Shown in pieces: positions 1-8,506 of a stretch of 64,000 nt of DNA (within the stretch, counting starts at the first letter, position 1; every line of letters starts with the position of its first letter). The translations under genes were made by a program, and so were the position numbers. Under the pieces are notes generated by a model. That model did not search any database. It had not been told where the DNA came from and was given only the letters and a program-made list of their open reading frames with translations. The stretch comes from Paraburkholderia sp. IMGN_8 (GTDB lineage Bacteria; Pseudomonadota; Gammaproteobacteria; Burkholderiales; Burkholderiaceae), in NCBI RefSeq assembly GCF_038050405.1, contig NZ_CP150900.1, positions 1,364,001 through 1,428,000 of the forward strand. Reading direction: 5' to 3'.

Positions 1-280
1 CGACGATCAGCGTGTCGAGAAACGGCTCGACCACGAGGCCGCGGCCCAGGCTCTCGAACACGACGGCGATATCGAAACCGCCGCCGCCAAAGCCACCATG
101 CGCTTCATCGAACAACGCGCCGATAATGCCAAGCTCTGCGAAGCGATTCCACAGCTCGGTACTGAATCCTTGCGCCGAGCGCGCGATCTTGTCGCGCGTC
201 TCGAAGCCGTATTGCTCGCTGATGAAGCGATTAAGCGTATCCGCCAGCATGCGGCGGTCTTCGGTGTGCTGGAAATTCAT
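1..280 (-). CDS. acyl-CoA dehydrogenase, N-terminal part (runs off window)
   Basis: The reverse strand from the ATG at 278-280 reads without a stop to the window edge. The start MNFQHTEDRRML and the stretch LGIIGALFDEAHGGFGGGG are typical of the helical N-terminal domain of acyl-CoA dehydrogenases, FAD enzymes that oxidise acyl-CoA to 2-enoyl-CoA. It begins 12 nt after the stop of the neighbouring acyl-CoA dehydrogenase, so the two are probably co-transcribed and may act as a pair, as seen in several aromatic and steroid side-chain pathways. The active-site part lies outside the window, so substrate cannot be judged. The start agrees with the usual N-terminus of the family. Confidence 0.85.
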   Translation of the reverse strand, partial: MNFQHTEDRRMLADTLNRFISEQYGFETRDKIARSAQGFSTELWNRFAELGIIGALFDEAHGGFGGGGFDIAVVFESLGRGLVVEPFLDTLIV

Positions 281-292
281 GGAGTGCGCCCC

Positions 293-1501
293 TTACAGTC
301 CCAGGATCATTTTGGAAATGATGTTCTTCTGGATTTCGTTGGAGCCGCCGAAGATCGACAGCTTGCGGTTGTTGAAATACAAAGAAGCGGCGCTCGCGGC
401 CTCATCCGGGCCTACCGGCGTGCCTTCGTATCCGTCGTGCAATGCTGCCTCGATGAAGGGCTGCGCGTACGGTCCCATCGCGCGCCGCGTAAGCGACGAG
501 ATCTCCTGGCGAATCTCGGTGCCGCGAATCTTCAGCATCGAACTCTCCGCGCCCGGCACGCCGCCGCCGGCCACGGCCGCGATCACGCGCAGGTTGGTGG
601 TCTTCATGTTCTCCAGATCGATCTCGACGCGCGCCATGCGAGCCGCGAACTGCGGGTCTTCCGCAAGCGGCCGGCCGTTGTGCAGTTGCTTCGCGGCGAT
701 CTTGCGCAGCCGATTGAGCGCGGCGACCGAGAAGCCGACGCCCGCGATATTGGTGCGCTCATACGTGAGCAGATACTTCGCGTAAGTCCAGCCCTTGTTC
801 TCTTCGCCGACGAGGTTCTCAACCGGCACGCGCACGTCGGTGAAGAACACTTCGTTGACTTCGTGCTCGCCGTCGAGCGTGATGATCGGCCGCACTTCGA
901 CGCCAGGCGTATTCATGTCGATCAGCAGGAAGCTGATGCCTTCCTGCTTGCGCACGTCGGTGGCGCTGCGCACCAGGCAGAAGATCATGTTCGCGTAATG
1001 GCCGAGCGTGGTCCACGTCTTCTGGCCGTTGACGATGTAGTGCTCGCCTTGCGCATCGGCGCCGCGCACGGCGGTGGTCTTGACCGAGGCGAGATCGGAA
1101 CCGGCGCCGGGTTCCGAGTAGCCCTGGCACCACCAGTCGGAGCCGTCGAGAATGCGCGGCAGCCAGTGGCGCTTTTGCGCTTCGTTGCCGTATTTGATCA
1201 GTACCGGCCCGAGCATGTTGACGCCGAACGGCACGACGCGCGGCGCACCCGCCAGCGCGCATTCGTTCTCGAAGATGAATTTCTGCACCGCGCTCCAACC
1301 CGGGCCGCCGTACTCTTTCGGCCAATGATTGGCGAGCCAGCCTTGCGCGTTGAGGATCGCGTGCCACTCGGCCATGTCGGCGCGCGTCAGGCGGCGGCCG
1401 CCGTGCACTTTGTCGGCGAGTCGCTGCGGGAGTTTGTCACGCAGGAAGCCGAGCACTTCAGCGCGGAAGGCTTCTTCTTCGGGGGTGAAGTTCAGATCCA
1501 T
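293..1501 (-). CDS. acyl-CoA dehydrogenase
   Basis: A 402-residue FAD-dependent acyl-CoA dehydrogenase of normal length. The N-terminal helical domain starts MDLNFTPEEEAFRAEV. The central beta domain carries GYSEPGAGSDLAS near residue 130 and NGQKTWTT near 160, and the C-terminal domain ends with the FAD-contacting IFGGSNEIQKNIISK segment. The reading frame is open 23 codons further upstream, but the ATG at 1499-1501 matches the family start and has a GGAAGA ribosome site about 8 nt before it. It lies between a bifunctional hydratase/dehydrogenase gene and a second acyl-CoA dehydrogenase on the same strand, which points to a dedicated beta-oxidation-like operon. The substrate is unknown. Confidence 0.93.
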   Translation of the reverse strand: MDLNFTPEEEAFRAEVLGFLRDKLPQRLADKVHGGRRLTRADMAEWHAILNAQGWLANHWPKEYGGPGWSAVQKFIFENECALAGAPRVVPFGVNMLGPVLIKYGNEAQKRHWLPRILDGSDWWCQGYSEPGAGSDLASVKTTAVRGADAQGEHYIVNGQKTWTTLGHYANMIFCLVRSATDVRKQEGISFLLIDMNTPGVEVRPIITLDGEHEVNEVFFTDVRVPVENLVGEENKGWTYAKYLLTYERTNIAGVGFSVAALNRLRKIAAKQLHNGRPLAEDPQFAARMARVEIDLENMKTTNLRVIAAVAGGGVPGAESSMLKIRGTEIRQEISSLTRRAMGPYAQPFIEAALHDGYEGTPVGPDEAASAASLYFNNRKLSIFGGSNEIQKNIISKMILGL

Positions 1502-1595
1502 AGCGGGTTCTTCCGTAGATATTGAACGGACAGACGGCGAGCGCGTCGCCGCCTGTCGATGTGTTGTCAATGACGCGTCGTCTTAACGAGCCGTC

Positions 1596-3716
1596 TCAAA
1601 CTGTCTGATTGAGGCTCGCGAAATCGGCGCCGCGTTCGACCAGTTCCACGAGCAACGGCGACGGCTGCCAGAACAACGGGTCTTCTTTGGCGAACTCGCG
1701 GATGTCGGCGAGGATCGTCGGCAGACCCACCATGTCCGCGTATTTCATCGGACCGCCGCGATAACGCGGAAAGCCGTAGCCGTACAGGAAGGTGACGTCC
1801 ACATCGAGCGGCCGTAGCGCGATGCCTTCATGCACGACGTTGGCGCCTTCGTTGATCATCGCGGCCATATAGCGGCGCATGATTTCTTCGTCGGTGAAAC
1901 TGCGCGGCGCGATGCCGGCGCGTTTGCGTTCGGCGTCGATGATTGCTTCGACTTCAGGATCGGGCATGCCGCTGCGTGAACCTTCGGCATACAGATAAAA
2001 ACCGCGGCCGGTCTTCTGACCGAACCAGCCGCGTTCGCACAGACGGTCGGCGATCTGCACGTAGCGAGCTTGCGGATTACGCGTGGCGGCGCGGCGCTTG
2101 CGCGTGGCCCAACCGATGTCGCCGCCCGCCAGATCGACCACTTGAAACGGTCCCATCGGAAAGCCGAAGGCGCGCACGGCCTGGTCGATCTGATAGGGCG
2201 ACGCTCCGTCTTCCATCATCGCGTCGGCGGCGGCACGATACACGGCGAGCGCGCGGTTGCCGATGAAGCCGTCGCACACGCCCGCTCGCACCGGCGTCTT
2301 CTTCAGCTTTTTCGCAAGTTCGAACGCGATGGCGACCACGTCCGCGCTGACTTGTCCCGGCACCACCACTTCCAGCAGCTTCATGATGTTGGCGGGGGAG
2401 AAGAAGTGCAGACCGATCACGTCCGTGGGACGCGAGATGCTGGCAGCGAGCGTGTCGATGTCGAGGTACGACGTGTTGGTTGCAAGCACAGCACCGGCTT
2501 TGCAAACGCGGTCGAGTTCGGCGAACACAGCCTGCTTGACCGACATGTCTTCGAAGACGGCTTCGATCACCAGATCGGCGTCGGCGAGCGCGTCGTATGA
2601 CGTGCTGCCGCTCCAGCGCGTCATCACGTCCGCTTTCGCCGCGGCATTCATACGACCTTTGGAAATCAGACCGTCGTAGACTTTTTCGATGTGCGCAAGG
2701 CCGCGCGCGAGCGACGCGTCGTCGCGTTCGATCATCGTCACCGGCAAGCCCGCGTCGAGCACCGCGACCGCGATGCCCGCGCCCATCGTGCCGCCGCCCA
2801 CCACGCCGATCTTGCCGAGCGCACGCGGTTTCGCGTCGCGCGTTTCCGGCGCCTTGAGTACTTCACGTTCGGCAAAGAACGCGTGAATCAGACCCGCGCG
2901 CTGCGGGCTGTCGATGCACTGCAGAAAGAGCTTGCGCTCAAACCGCAGGCCGTCTTCGAAAGGCTGTTCGATGGCGGCTTCGACGGCGTCGACGATTTTC
3001 ATCGGTGAGAACAGGCCGCGCGACTTCTTTGCCGTTTCCGCGCGGGCCGTCGCGACTGCGGCGAGGCCGGCGGCGCGGTCCGTCAGCGCGTTGGCGTCTC
3101 GCGTGCGTCGTGCCGGCGCGTGCGCGGCCAGCAGTTCGTGCACATAGGCGAGCCCCTCGGCGAGGATGTCGCCACTGCTGCCGAGGCGGTCGACGAGCCC
3201 CAGCGCGTGCGCTTCCTTCGCGCCGACGTGGCGGCCGCTCAAAATCAGCTCCAGCGCGGCCTGCGCGCCCACCAGACGCGGCGTGCGTTGCGTACCTCCC
3301 GCGCCGGGCAGTAGACCGAGTTGCACTTCCGGCAAACCGAGCTTCGCGCCTTCGACGGCGAGCCGATAGTGGGCTGCCAGCGCCACTTCCAGGCCACCGC
3401 CAAGCGCGGCGCCGTGAATCGCCGCCACGACCGGCTTGCTGCATGCTTCGATCCGGTTGCACACGTCCGGCAGCGAGGGCGGTACCGGCGGCTTGCCGAA
3501 CTCGCGAATATCCGCACCGGCAATGAAGTTGCGGCCGGCACCGACGATCAGCACCGCCTCGACGGCTTTGTCGGCGTCCGCGGCTTCAATCGCGGCGAGC
3601 AGGCCGCGCCGCACATCGGCGGAGAGGGCATTGACCGGCGCGTGGTCGATCGTCACCAGCAGCACTTTGCCGCGCAATTCGCGCGTCACGACGTCGGCCG
3701 AAGGTGTGAGGGTCAT
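1596..3716 (-). CDS. enoyl-CoA hydratase / 3-hydroxyacyl-CoA dehydrogenase fusion (FadB/FadJ-like)
   Basis: A 706-residue bifunctional beta-oxidation enzyme. Residues about 1-190 form a crotonase domain, with the oxyanion-hole segment GAALGGGLEVALA and the catalytic region LPEVQLGLLPGAGGTQR. Residues about 300-475 form the NAD-binding 3-hydroxyacyl-CoA dehydrogenase domain (GVVGGGTMGAGIA, then HFFSPANIMKLLEVV), followed by the two C-terminal 3HCDH helical domains. The length and domain order match FadJ and peroxisomal multifunctional enzymes. It hydrates 2-enoyl-CoA and oxidises the hydroxyacyl product. It is first in the minus-strand unit with the acyl-CoA dehydrogenases and is divergent from a LysR gene, its likely regulator. 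No thiolase is present in the visible part. Confidence 0.93.
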   Translation of the reverse strand: MTLTPSADVVTRELRGKVLLVTIDHAPVNALSADVRRGLLAAIEAADADKAVEAVLIVGAGRNFIAGADIREFGKPPVPPSLPDVCNRIEACSKPVVAAIHGAALGGGLEVALAAHYRLAVEGAKLGLPEVQLGLLPGAGGTQRTPRLVGAQAALELILSGRHVGAKEAHALGLVDRLGSSGDILAEGLAYVHELLAAHAPARRTRDANALTDRAAGLAAVATARAETAKKSRGLFSPMKIVDAVEAAIEQPFEDGLRFERKLFLQCIDSPQRAGLIHAFFAEREVLKAPETRDAKPRALGKIGVVGGGTMGAGIAVAVLDAGLPVTMIERDDASLARGLAHIEKVYDGLISKGRMNAAAKADVMTRWSGSTSYDALADADLVIEAVFEDMSVKQAVFAELDRVCKAGAVLATNTSYLDIDTLAASISRPTDVIGLHFFSPANIMKLLEVVVPGQVSADVVAIAFELAKKLKKTPVRAGVCDGFIGNRALAVYRAAADAMMEDGASPYQIDQAVRAFGFPMGPFQVVDLAGGDIGWATRKRRAATRNPQARYVQIADRLCERGWFGQKTGRGFYLYAEGSRSGMPDPEVEAIIDAERKRAGIAPRSFTDEEIMRRYMAAMINEGANVVHEGIALRPLDVDVTFLYGYGFPRYRGGPMKYADMVGLPTILADIREFAKEDPLFWQPSPLLVELVERGADFASLNQTV

Positions 3717-3856
3717 GGTCTTGTCTCCTGACTGTTATCCAGACATGCCGGTCTGGCGAATTCTCCGATTGTCCTGATTGTCGGTTGGACAAGGTTTATT
3801 GACAATGACATGGACCGTTGACAGACTGTCAAAATTATTTTGACAAAGGCATCGTC
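3717..3856. promoter_or_regulatory. divergent promoter region with TTGACA/TGTCAA palindrome
   Basis: This short spacer separates the fadJ-like gene (minus) from the LysR gene (plus). It contains a perfect palindrome TTGACA-GAC-TGTCAA at 3818-3832, 25 bp before the LysR ATG, and other partial copies of TTGTC/GACAA nearby. LysR proteins usually bind interrupted dyads in the spacer shared with a divergent target, so this is a plausible autoregulatory and target operator. That role is inferred from position and symmetry only. Confidence 0.5.
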
Positions 3857-4756
3857 ATGGACGTCAATTCGCTGACCTTGCTGGTGGACATTCTCGATGC
3901 AGGCAACCTGAGCGAAGCTGCACGCCGGCTGAAAATGAGCCGCGCGAACGTGAGTTACCACCTGAACCAACTTGAGCGCTCGATCGGGCTGCAACTGGTG
4001 AGGCGCACCACGCGCCGGGTCGAGCCGACTGAAATCGGTCTGCAGTTGTATGAGCACGGCCGCACGATTCAAAACGCGCTGCTGGCTGCGCACGAATCGG
4101 TTACTACGCTCGGGCAAAGCTTGCAGGGGCGGGTGCGGTTAAGTGTGCCTAGCGGTTATGGGCAACTGGTGATGTCGGAGTGGCTGATTGCGTTCAAGCG
4201 TCTTTATCCGGGAATCGTGCTGGATGTGATGTTCGAGAATCGCGTCGAGGATTTGATGCGCGATGAGGTCGATATCGCTGTAAGGGTGATGTCGGAGCCG
4301 CCGCAGAACCTTGTCGCGCGCGATATGGGGTCGGTGAGTTATGTCGCTTGTGCTTCGCCGGCTTTTGCTGAGAGCCATGGCATGCCGGAGAAGCTTGACG
4401 ATCTGCGGACCGCGCCGCTGATTACCGCGGCAGTCGTCGGCAAGCAGTTGCGCGTGGCGGCTTATCTGCGCGATGAGCGGCATGAGGTGCTGCTGGAGCC
4501 TGCGATTATTTCCGAGAATTTTTTGTTTTTACGGCAGGCAGTGCTTGCTGGTCTCGGTGTGGGGCTTGTGCCCGATTATGTGGTGCAGGAGGATTTGCGG
4601 CGCGGTGATGTGGTGACTGCACTCGATGAGTGGCGGTTAAGCATCTTCGGCACGAATATGTACATGCTGTATATGCCTAATCGGCATCACACTCGGGCTG
4701 CTGCGACTTTTATTGAGTTTGTGTTGGAGCAGGCGAGGGGGAGCGGGAGAGGGTGA
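3857..4756 (+). CDS. LysR-family transcriptional regulator
   Basis: A 299-residue LysR-type regulator. The winged helix-turn-helix occupies about residues 2-60 (LSEAARRLKMSRANVSYHLNQLE), followed by the effector-binding domain (RVRLSVPSGYGQLV onward). The frame is open from a TTG at 3818, but the ATG at 3857 gives the usual LysR N-terminus and has an AAGG element 8 nt upstream; the TTG lies inside the palindromic operator candidate. The gene is divergent from the acyl-CoA metabolism unit and probably controls it. The inducer is unknown. Its 3' end is followed within about 60 bp by a dispersed repeat. Confidence 0.93.
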   Translation: MDVNSLTLLVDILDAGNLSEAARRLKMSRANVSYHLNQLERSIGLQLVRRTTRRVEPTEIGLQLYEHGRTIQNALLAAHESVTTLGQSLQGRVRLSVPSGYGQLVMSEWLIAFKRLYPGIVLDVMFENRVEDLMRDEVDIAVRVMSEPPQNLVARDMGSVSYVACASPAFAESHGMPEKLDDLRTAPLITAAVVGKQLRVAAYLRDERHEVLLEPAIISENFLFLRQAVLAGLGVGLVPDYVVQEDLRRGDVVTALDEWRLSIFGTNMYMLYMPNRHHTRAAATFIEFVLEQARGSGRG

Positions 4757-4813
4757 TCGTTTGAGACGCAGTGGGGAGGCGGTTTTTTGTTTGCCTGTGC
4801 GGCGCGTATGTCT

Positions 4814-5068
4814 GTGTGCCTGCGGCGTTGGCCTTTCCTTGTTTTCTTAGCGGTCTATTAGCGTCGCCCCTGTGCGGGGCAGGCACTTACTTTCTTTGCC
4901 GCCGCAAAGAAAGTAAGCAAAGAAAGCGGCTCAAACCGCTAACGCTTAAGCGGGTCCCTCGCGCGGTCACGGTAGTGGAGCATCTGGAATCTGTGTCATC
5001 GCACACTCCGCCTTCGTGACAAGGCAGTCATACTTCCGGCGGCGCTGCGCGCGCCGATGGGTACTTCC
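4814..5068 (+). repeat. dispersed intergenic repeat, copy A
   Basis: This is one of four related non-coding elements in the window (others near 39.8-40.1, 58.3-58.5 and 58.8-60.6 kb). Shared blocks, in order, are GTGTGCCTGCGG, GGCCTTTCCTTG, TCTATTAGCGT, GCCCC-N5-GGGGC, a 14-bp perfect hairpin (4886-4899 with 4904-4917, loop CGCC), GTGGAGCATCTGGAAT, GACAAGGCAGTCATACTTCC and GGCGCTGCGCGCGCC. The copy begins just past the LysR stop codon and points the same way as that gene. The open frame across it (4771-5019) has no coding character. The flanking stretch up to 5210 shows no gene. Confidence 0.85.
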
Positions 5069-5210
5069 AAAACCGTCTGATGTTCTGCGGCTGTCTGGTT
5101 TCCCCGACTGCACCGTGTGCGTCGCGCACAGGTATGCTTGGGAAACTAATGGGGTTGTTCGTCGGGGCAGCTCGGCGTAGTACTTCAGAACATTCGGGGT
5201 GGAGGGGGCG

Positions 5211-5399
5211 ATGAAATTGATGGTCGGATTTCTAGCGATGCTCGCACTAGCCGTCGTCGTTGTGCTGATCTCCCGCCTACCCAGCGAAGACGCTATTCGG
5301 CTCGCCGGCTATGCGGCCACCGCCGCGTTCGCGGCTCTCGTCGGGTTGCTACTTCGGTGGCGCGCCAGTCGGGCCCAACGGAACAAGCGTGCAGGGTGA
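5211..5399 (+). CDS. small two-helix membrane protein, unknown function
   Basis: A 62-residue product with two hydrophobic helices (about residues 2-23 and 31-50) and a basic tail ending in RWRASRAQRNKRAG, which suggests an inner-membrane protein with the C-terminus in the cytoplasm. The ATG at 5211 follows a strong GGAGGGGG ribosome site. The frame is open four codons further back to a GTG, but that start would overlap the ribosome site. No family is recognised. The gene stands alone between a repeat element and the next small gene. Confidence 0.6.
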   Translation: MKLMVGFLAMLALAVVVVLISRLPSEDAIRLAGYAATAAFAALVGLLLRWRASRAQRNKRAG

Positions 5400-5501
5400 A
5401 GTAGCGCCGCCTCGAACCGCCGCGCGCCTCGCACGGCGTGAGCGCGGCCGGTCCCGCATGCTACGATGCTCCGCACATTGCGCAGAACGCCGGAGACATC
5501 G

Positions 5502-5882
5502 ATGAGTCCAGAGAGTGCCGCCCAGTTCGATCAACAGTTCGCGCCTCGCATTGCCGAGGCTATCGCGGCCTGTTTCGCCACGACTGTGCGCACCGAGGTG
5601 CTGCCTTATCGCGGGCACGGACGCCCGACGCGCGTGCGCATTCACGCCGCACCGCTCGAAGGCCTGCGCCACTATCCTCATCCGCTGAACCTGTATTTGA
5701 CGTGGGATAGCGACGAGATCGAACGGCTGATGGGGACGGGAGGGCAGGCGCGCTTCGCCCGCTATCTGGCAGCGCTGCCGCGCAAGCTCGAAGCATGGCG
5801 CCATGTGCGCGAACTGGATTTTCTCTCACATACGCAGGCTGAAGCGGTGACGCTGATCGGCGGACTCGACTTCGAGTCGTAA
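5502..5882 (+). CDS. conserved hypothetical protein (Burkholderia-type)
   Basis: A 126-residue soluble protein starting MSPESAAQFDQQF, with no signal peptide or membrane segment. The ATG at 5502 has a GGAG ribosome site 7 nt upstream, whereas the in-frame start at 5466 has none. The sequence has mixed alpha/beta composition with a conserved-looking core (HPLNLYLTWDSDEIERLM). It resembles a small Burkholderiaceae-restricted family that I believe is catalogued as DUF5594, but I am not sure of that name. No function can be given. It is convergent with the truncated chemotaxis receptor downstream. Confidence 0.7.
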   Translation: MSPESAAQFDQQFAPRIAEAIAACFATTVRTEVLPYRGHGRPTRVRIHAAPLEGLRHYPHPLNLYLTWDSDEIERLMGTGGQARFARYLAALPRKLEAWRHVRELDFLSHTQAEAVTLIGGLDFES

Positions 5883-5931
5883 GCGCCGCGCGAGCAACGC
5901 ACGGCGCTCGAGCCTTTACGCTCTTACGCTG

Positions 5932-6798
5932 TTAAACCGCCGCGCCGAGCCGGAAGAAGCTCACACTCTGCACCAGACACGCTGCTTTGCCCTGCACCGC
6001 GTCAGCCGCCGCGGCGGCTTGCTCGACGAGCGCCGCATTGCTCTGCGTCACCTGATCCATCTGCGTGATCGCATCGTTGACTTCGGCAATACCGGCTGCC
6101 TGATCGACGCTGGCAGTCGCAATTGCCTCGACGATGCGCGTCACGCTGCCGGCGCTTTGCATCACGCCGTCCATCGTATGGCTGGCGTGGTTGATCAATT
6201 GCGTGCCGGCGTCGATCGTCGCAACCGACTCGCGAATCAGCGCCTTGATTTCGCGCGCTGCATCGGCCGAACGTTGCGCGAGACTGCGCACTTCGCTCGC
6301 GACCACCGCGAAGCCGCGCCCCTGGGTGCCGGCACGAGCGGCTTCAACCGCCGCGTTGAGCGCCAGAATATTGGTCTGCGCGGCGATCGCCTCGACCACG
6401 GCGATGATATCGACGATGCGTTTGGAGGCGGCGTCGATCTGTCCCATCGTGCGCACCGCGTCGGTCATCACCGCGCCACCATCACGGGCCGCTTGCGCGG
6501 CGGTCCGGGCGAGCGTGGTGGCTTCATGGGCGTTGCTGGCGTTGCGCTGAACCGAGTCGGTGAAATGCTGCATCGACGCGGCGGTTTCTTCGAGCGAGGC
6601 AGCCTGCTGTTCGGTGCGCGCCGACAAGTCGAGGTTGCCCGCGGCGATCTCCTGCGTCGCCGACGAAATCGTGTTCGCGCCTTCGCGGATTTCGCTGACG
6701 ATATGCCGCAAGCGCTGGTTCATTTCGTTGAGGGCGACGAGCAGTTGACCGGTTTCATCGCGACTCACGACGCTCACGATCCTTGAGCCGCAGCACAA
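5932..6798 (-). pseudogene. methyl-accepting chemotaxis protein, 5'-truncated
   Basis: Only the last 288 residues of a chemoreceptor are present: the end of the HAMP linker ([19 protein letters not shown]) and the whole signalling coiled coil. The highly conserved hairpin tip is intact ([23 protein letters not shown], residues about 133-155). The periplasmic sensor, both membrane segments and most of HAMP are missing. The frame opens only at a TTG (6796-6798) after unrelated residues, just 51 bp beyond the stop of the MocR gene on the same strand. The join lies where homology begins, near 6770. A soluble signalling fragment could be made by readthrough from the MocR gene, but a deletion remnant is more likely. 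Confidence 0.75.
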
Positions 6799-6849
6799 GC
6801 GCTGTATTCGTCTGACGATAACGTTGCCTGGCGCTAACGTCGGATCGCC

Positions 6850-8241
6850 TTACATCACCGGCGAATGCAGATGATGCGGATGGTCGAGCGTTTCGCCCAC
6901 GATGCGCAGCGCTTCTTCGCACTCGTCGCGCGTCTTCGAGCCGCCGAGACACACGCGCATCGCGTTGGGCGGATTGCCGTCGGTAGAAAACGCCGCGCCC
7001 GCGACCGCAGCGATGCCCTGATTGCGCAGTTGCAACGCGAGTTCGGAGGCACTCCAACCGCTTTCGACCAGCACCGGCAACCATAGATGAAAGCCGTCTG
7101 GATGCGCTTCGTAAGGCCATGCTTCGAGCATGCGCGAAGCAATCGCCTGGCGTGCGCGCGATTCATTGCGGATCGCGTTGAGCATATCGAGCGCGGTCCC
7201 GTCGGCGAGCCATTGCGTCGCGAGCGTGACGGTGAATGGGCTCGCCATTACGGTTGTCGCGCGTAGCGCACCGGCCAGACGCTGCGTCTGGCGCGGCGTC
7301 GGCGCATGCAGATGCGCAACCCGCAAACCGGCGCCGAGACTTTTCGACAAACCCGTCACGTAGTAGGTGAGTTCGGGCGCGAAGCTCGCGAGCGCATCGG
7401 GCGCGCTCTGCGGCAGCATCGCGTAGGCGTCGTCTTCGATGATCGGGACGCTATAGCGCAGCGCGACATCGGCCAGCGCTTCGCGGCGTTTATGCGTGAG
7501 CGTCAGCGTGCTTGGGTTTTGCAGTGTCGGATTGCAGTAGAACGCGCTCGGTTTGTCGGTCTTGCAGAGCGCTTCGAATGCATGGGCGAGCGGACCCTCG
7601 TCGTCGCGTGGCAATGCTTGCAGACGCACGCCGAGTTGCGCGGCGATTGCCTTGATGCCGGGATAGGCGAGGGTGTCGAGGCAGATCGTGGCGCCGGGGC
7701 GCGCCAACTGCGAGACGAGCGCCACCAGTGCGCTGTGGATGCCGGGACACACCAGCACGTTCTGCGCGTCGCAATGCGGCACGCGCCGCTTCAGCCACTC
7801 GGCGCCGGCGTCCTTGTCGGCGGGCGAGCCGCCGAAGTCCTGATAGCGCAGCAACGCGTACGGATCGCTGTCGGTCATCAGCCTGGCGGCCGAGTCGCGC
7901 AAACGCGCGGCGTAGTCGGGCGGTTCGGGCGGCGTATTCATCGACATCTCGATGCTGCTGCCGCCGGTCAGCGGCAAGGTGGCCGTGCGGCCGCGCACGA
8001 AAGTGCCACTGCCGGCGCGCGAGTCGAGCAGGCCGCGCTTTCGCGCTTCGGCATACGCGCGCGCCACGGTGGTGTAGTTCAGCGCGAGTTCCAGCGCGAG
8101 ATCGCGCAGGCCCGGCAAACGGTCGCGCGGACGCAGGCGTCCGGTGGCGAGATCTTCTTCGATCAGATCGGGAATCGCGAGGTAAGCCGGTTTGCGGATA
8201 TCGGCGAGGCGTTTGATCCAATGGTGTGTCGGGCTGCTCAT
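6850..8241 (-). CDS. MocR-type regulator (GntR DNA-binding domain + aminotransferase-like domain)
   Basis: A 463-residue MocR/PdxR-type protein. Residues about 10-80 form a GntR winged helix (RLPGLRDLALELALNYTTVARAYAE). Residues about 100-455 form a fold-type I aminotransferase domain, with the PLP-binding lysine expected in VTGLSKSLGAGLR. Such proteins use PLP or an amino-acid adduct as effector rather than as a catalyst. The gene is divergent from the Nit1C cluster across a 349-bp spacer that carries two CGATCAAT/ATTGATCG dyads, so it probably controls itself and perhaps the cluster. Related regulators are found beside Nit1C clusters in other bacteria to my knowledge, but I cannot confirm this here. 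Confidence 0.9.
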   Translation of the reverse strand: MSSPTHHWIKRLADIRKPAYLAIPDLIEEDLATGRLRPRDRLPGLRDLALELALNYTTVARAYAEARKRGLLDSRAGSGTFVRGRTATLPLTGGSSIEMSMNTPPEPPDYAARLRDSAARLMTDSDPYALLRYQDFGGSPADKDAGAEWLKRRVPHCDAQNVLVCPGIHSALVALVSQLARPGATICLDTLAYPGIKAIAAQLGVRLQALPRDDEGPLAHAFEALCKTDKPSAFYCNPTLQNPSTLTLTHKRREALADVALRYSVPIIEDDAYAMLPQSAPDALASFAPELTYYVTGLSKSLGAGLRVAHLHAPTPRQTQRLAGALRATTVMASPFTVTLATQWLADGTALDMLNAIRNESRARQAIASRMLEAWPYEAHPDGFHLWLPVLVESGWSASELALQLRNQGIAAVAGAAFSTDGNPPNAMRVCLGGSKTRDECEEALRIVGETLDHPHHLHSPVM

Positions 8242-8286
8242 TTTTGGCTTCGGCTGGAGGTCGATAAAAGTGATCGCATGTTGAGT

Positions 8287-8308
8287 CGATCAATGATCGG
8301 ATTGATCG
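8287..8308. promoter_or_regulatory. palindrome CGATCAAT-N6-ATTGATCG, candidate MocR operator
   Basis: Perfect 8-bp arms lie 46 bp upstream of the MocR start. The same half-sites recur in opposite order at 8480-8487 (ATTGATCG) and 8500-8507 (CGATCAAT), next to the sigma-54 promoter of the Nit1C cluster. The recurrence of one 8-mer four times in a single divergent spacer suggests one DNA-binding protein, most simply the adjacent MocR. Confidence 0.5.
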
Positions 8309-8356
8309 TCCGTGGTGAATGAGTGCACCACGCCGACACATTCGCAGCGGCAAACC

Positions 8357-8371
8357 GCACCCGGCTGGTGC
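8357..8371. promoter_or_regulatory. NtrC-type site GCACC-N5-GGTGC
   Basis: GCACC (8357-8361) and GGTGC (8367-8371) with a 5-bp spacer match the core of the enteric NtrC consensus exactly. The site is about 150 bp upstream of the sigma-54 promoter at 8507-8522, a usual distance for an upstream activating sequence. This supports nitrogen-limitation control of the cluster. Confidence 0.6.
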
Positions 8372-8506
8372 GATTGCGCGGTGCCAGGCGTCGTTGCTCG
8401 CGACGCCTCGGCTCCATGCAAGCTTCGCGCCCAAAAAATTTTCGAGTCGCACTTCGAATCGAGGCGGAATTGATTGCTGATTGATCGCATTGGCGTGACC
8501 GATCAA

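Noticed and set aside
98..1525. Long plus-strand frame opposite the acyl-CoA dehydrogenase
   Set aside because: It mirrors a clear FAD enzyme on the other strand and has Arg/Ala/His-rich composition typical of antisense frames in GC-rich DNA. The same reasoning excludes the long antisense frames opposite the MocR, flavoprotein, phospholipase, boxD, boxC, preA and thiC genes.
4771..5019. Open frames inside repeat copies (also 39967-40185 and 58485-58970)
   Set aside because: They lie wholly or largely in non-coding repeat sequence, change frame between copies and show no conserved protein.
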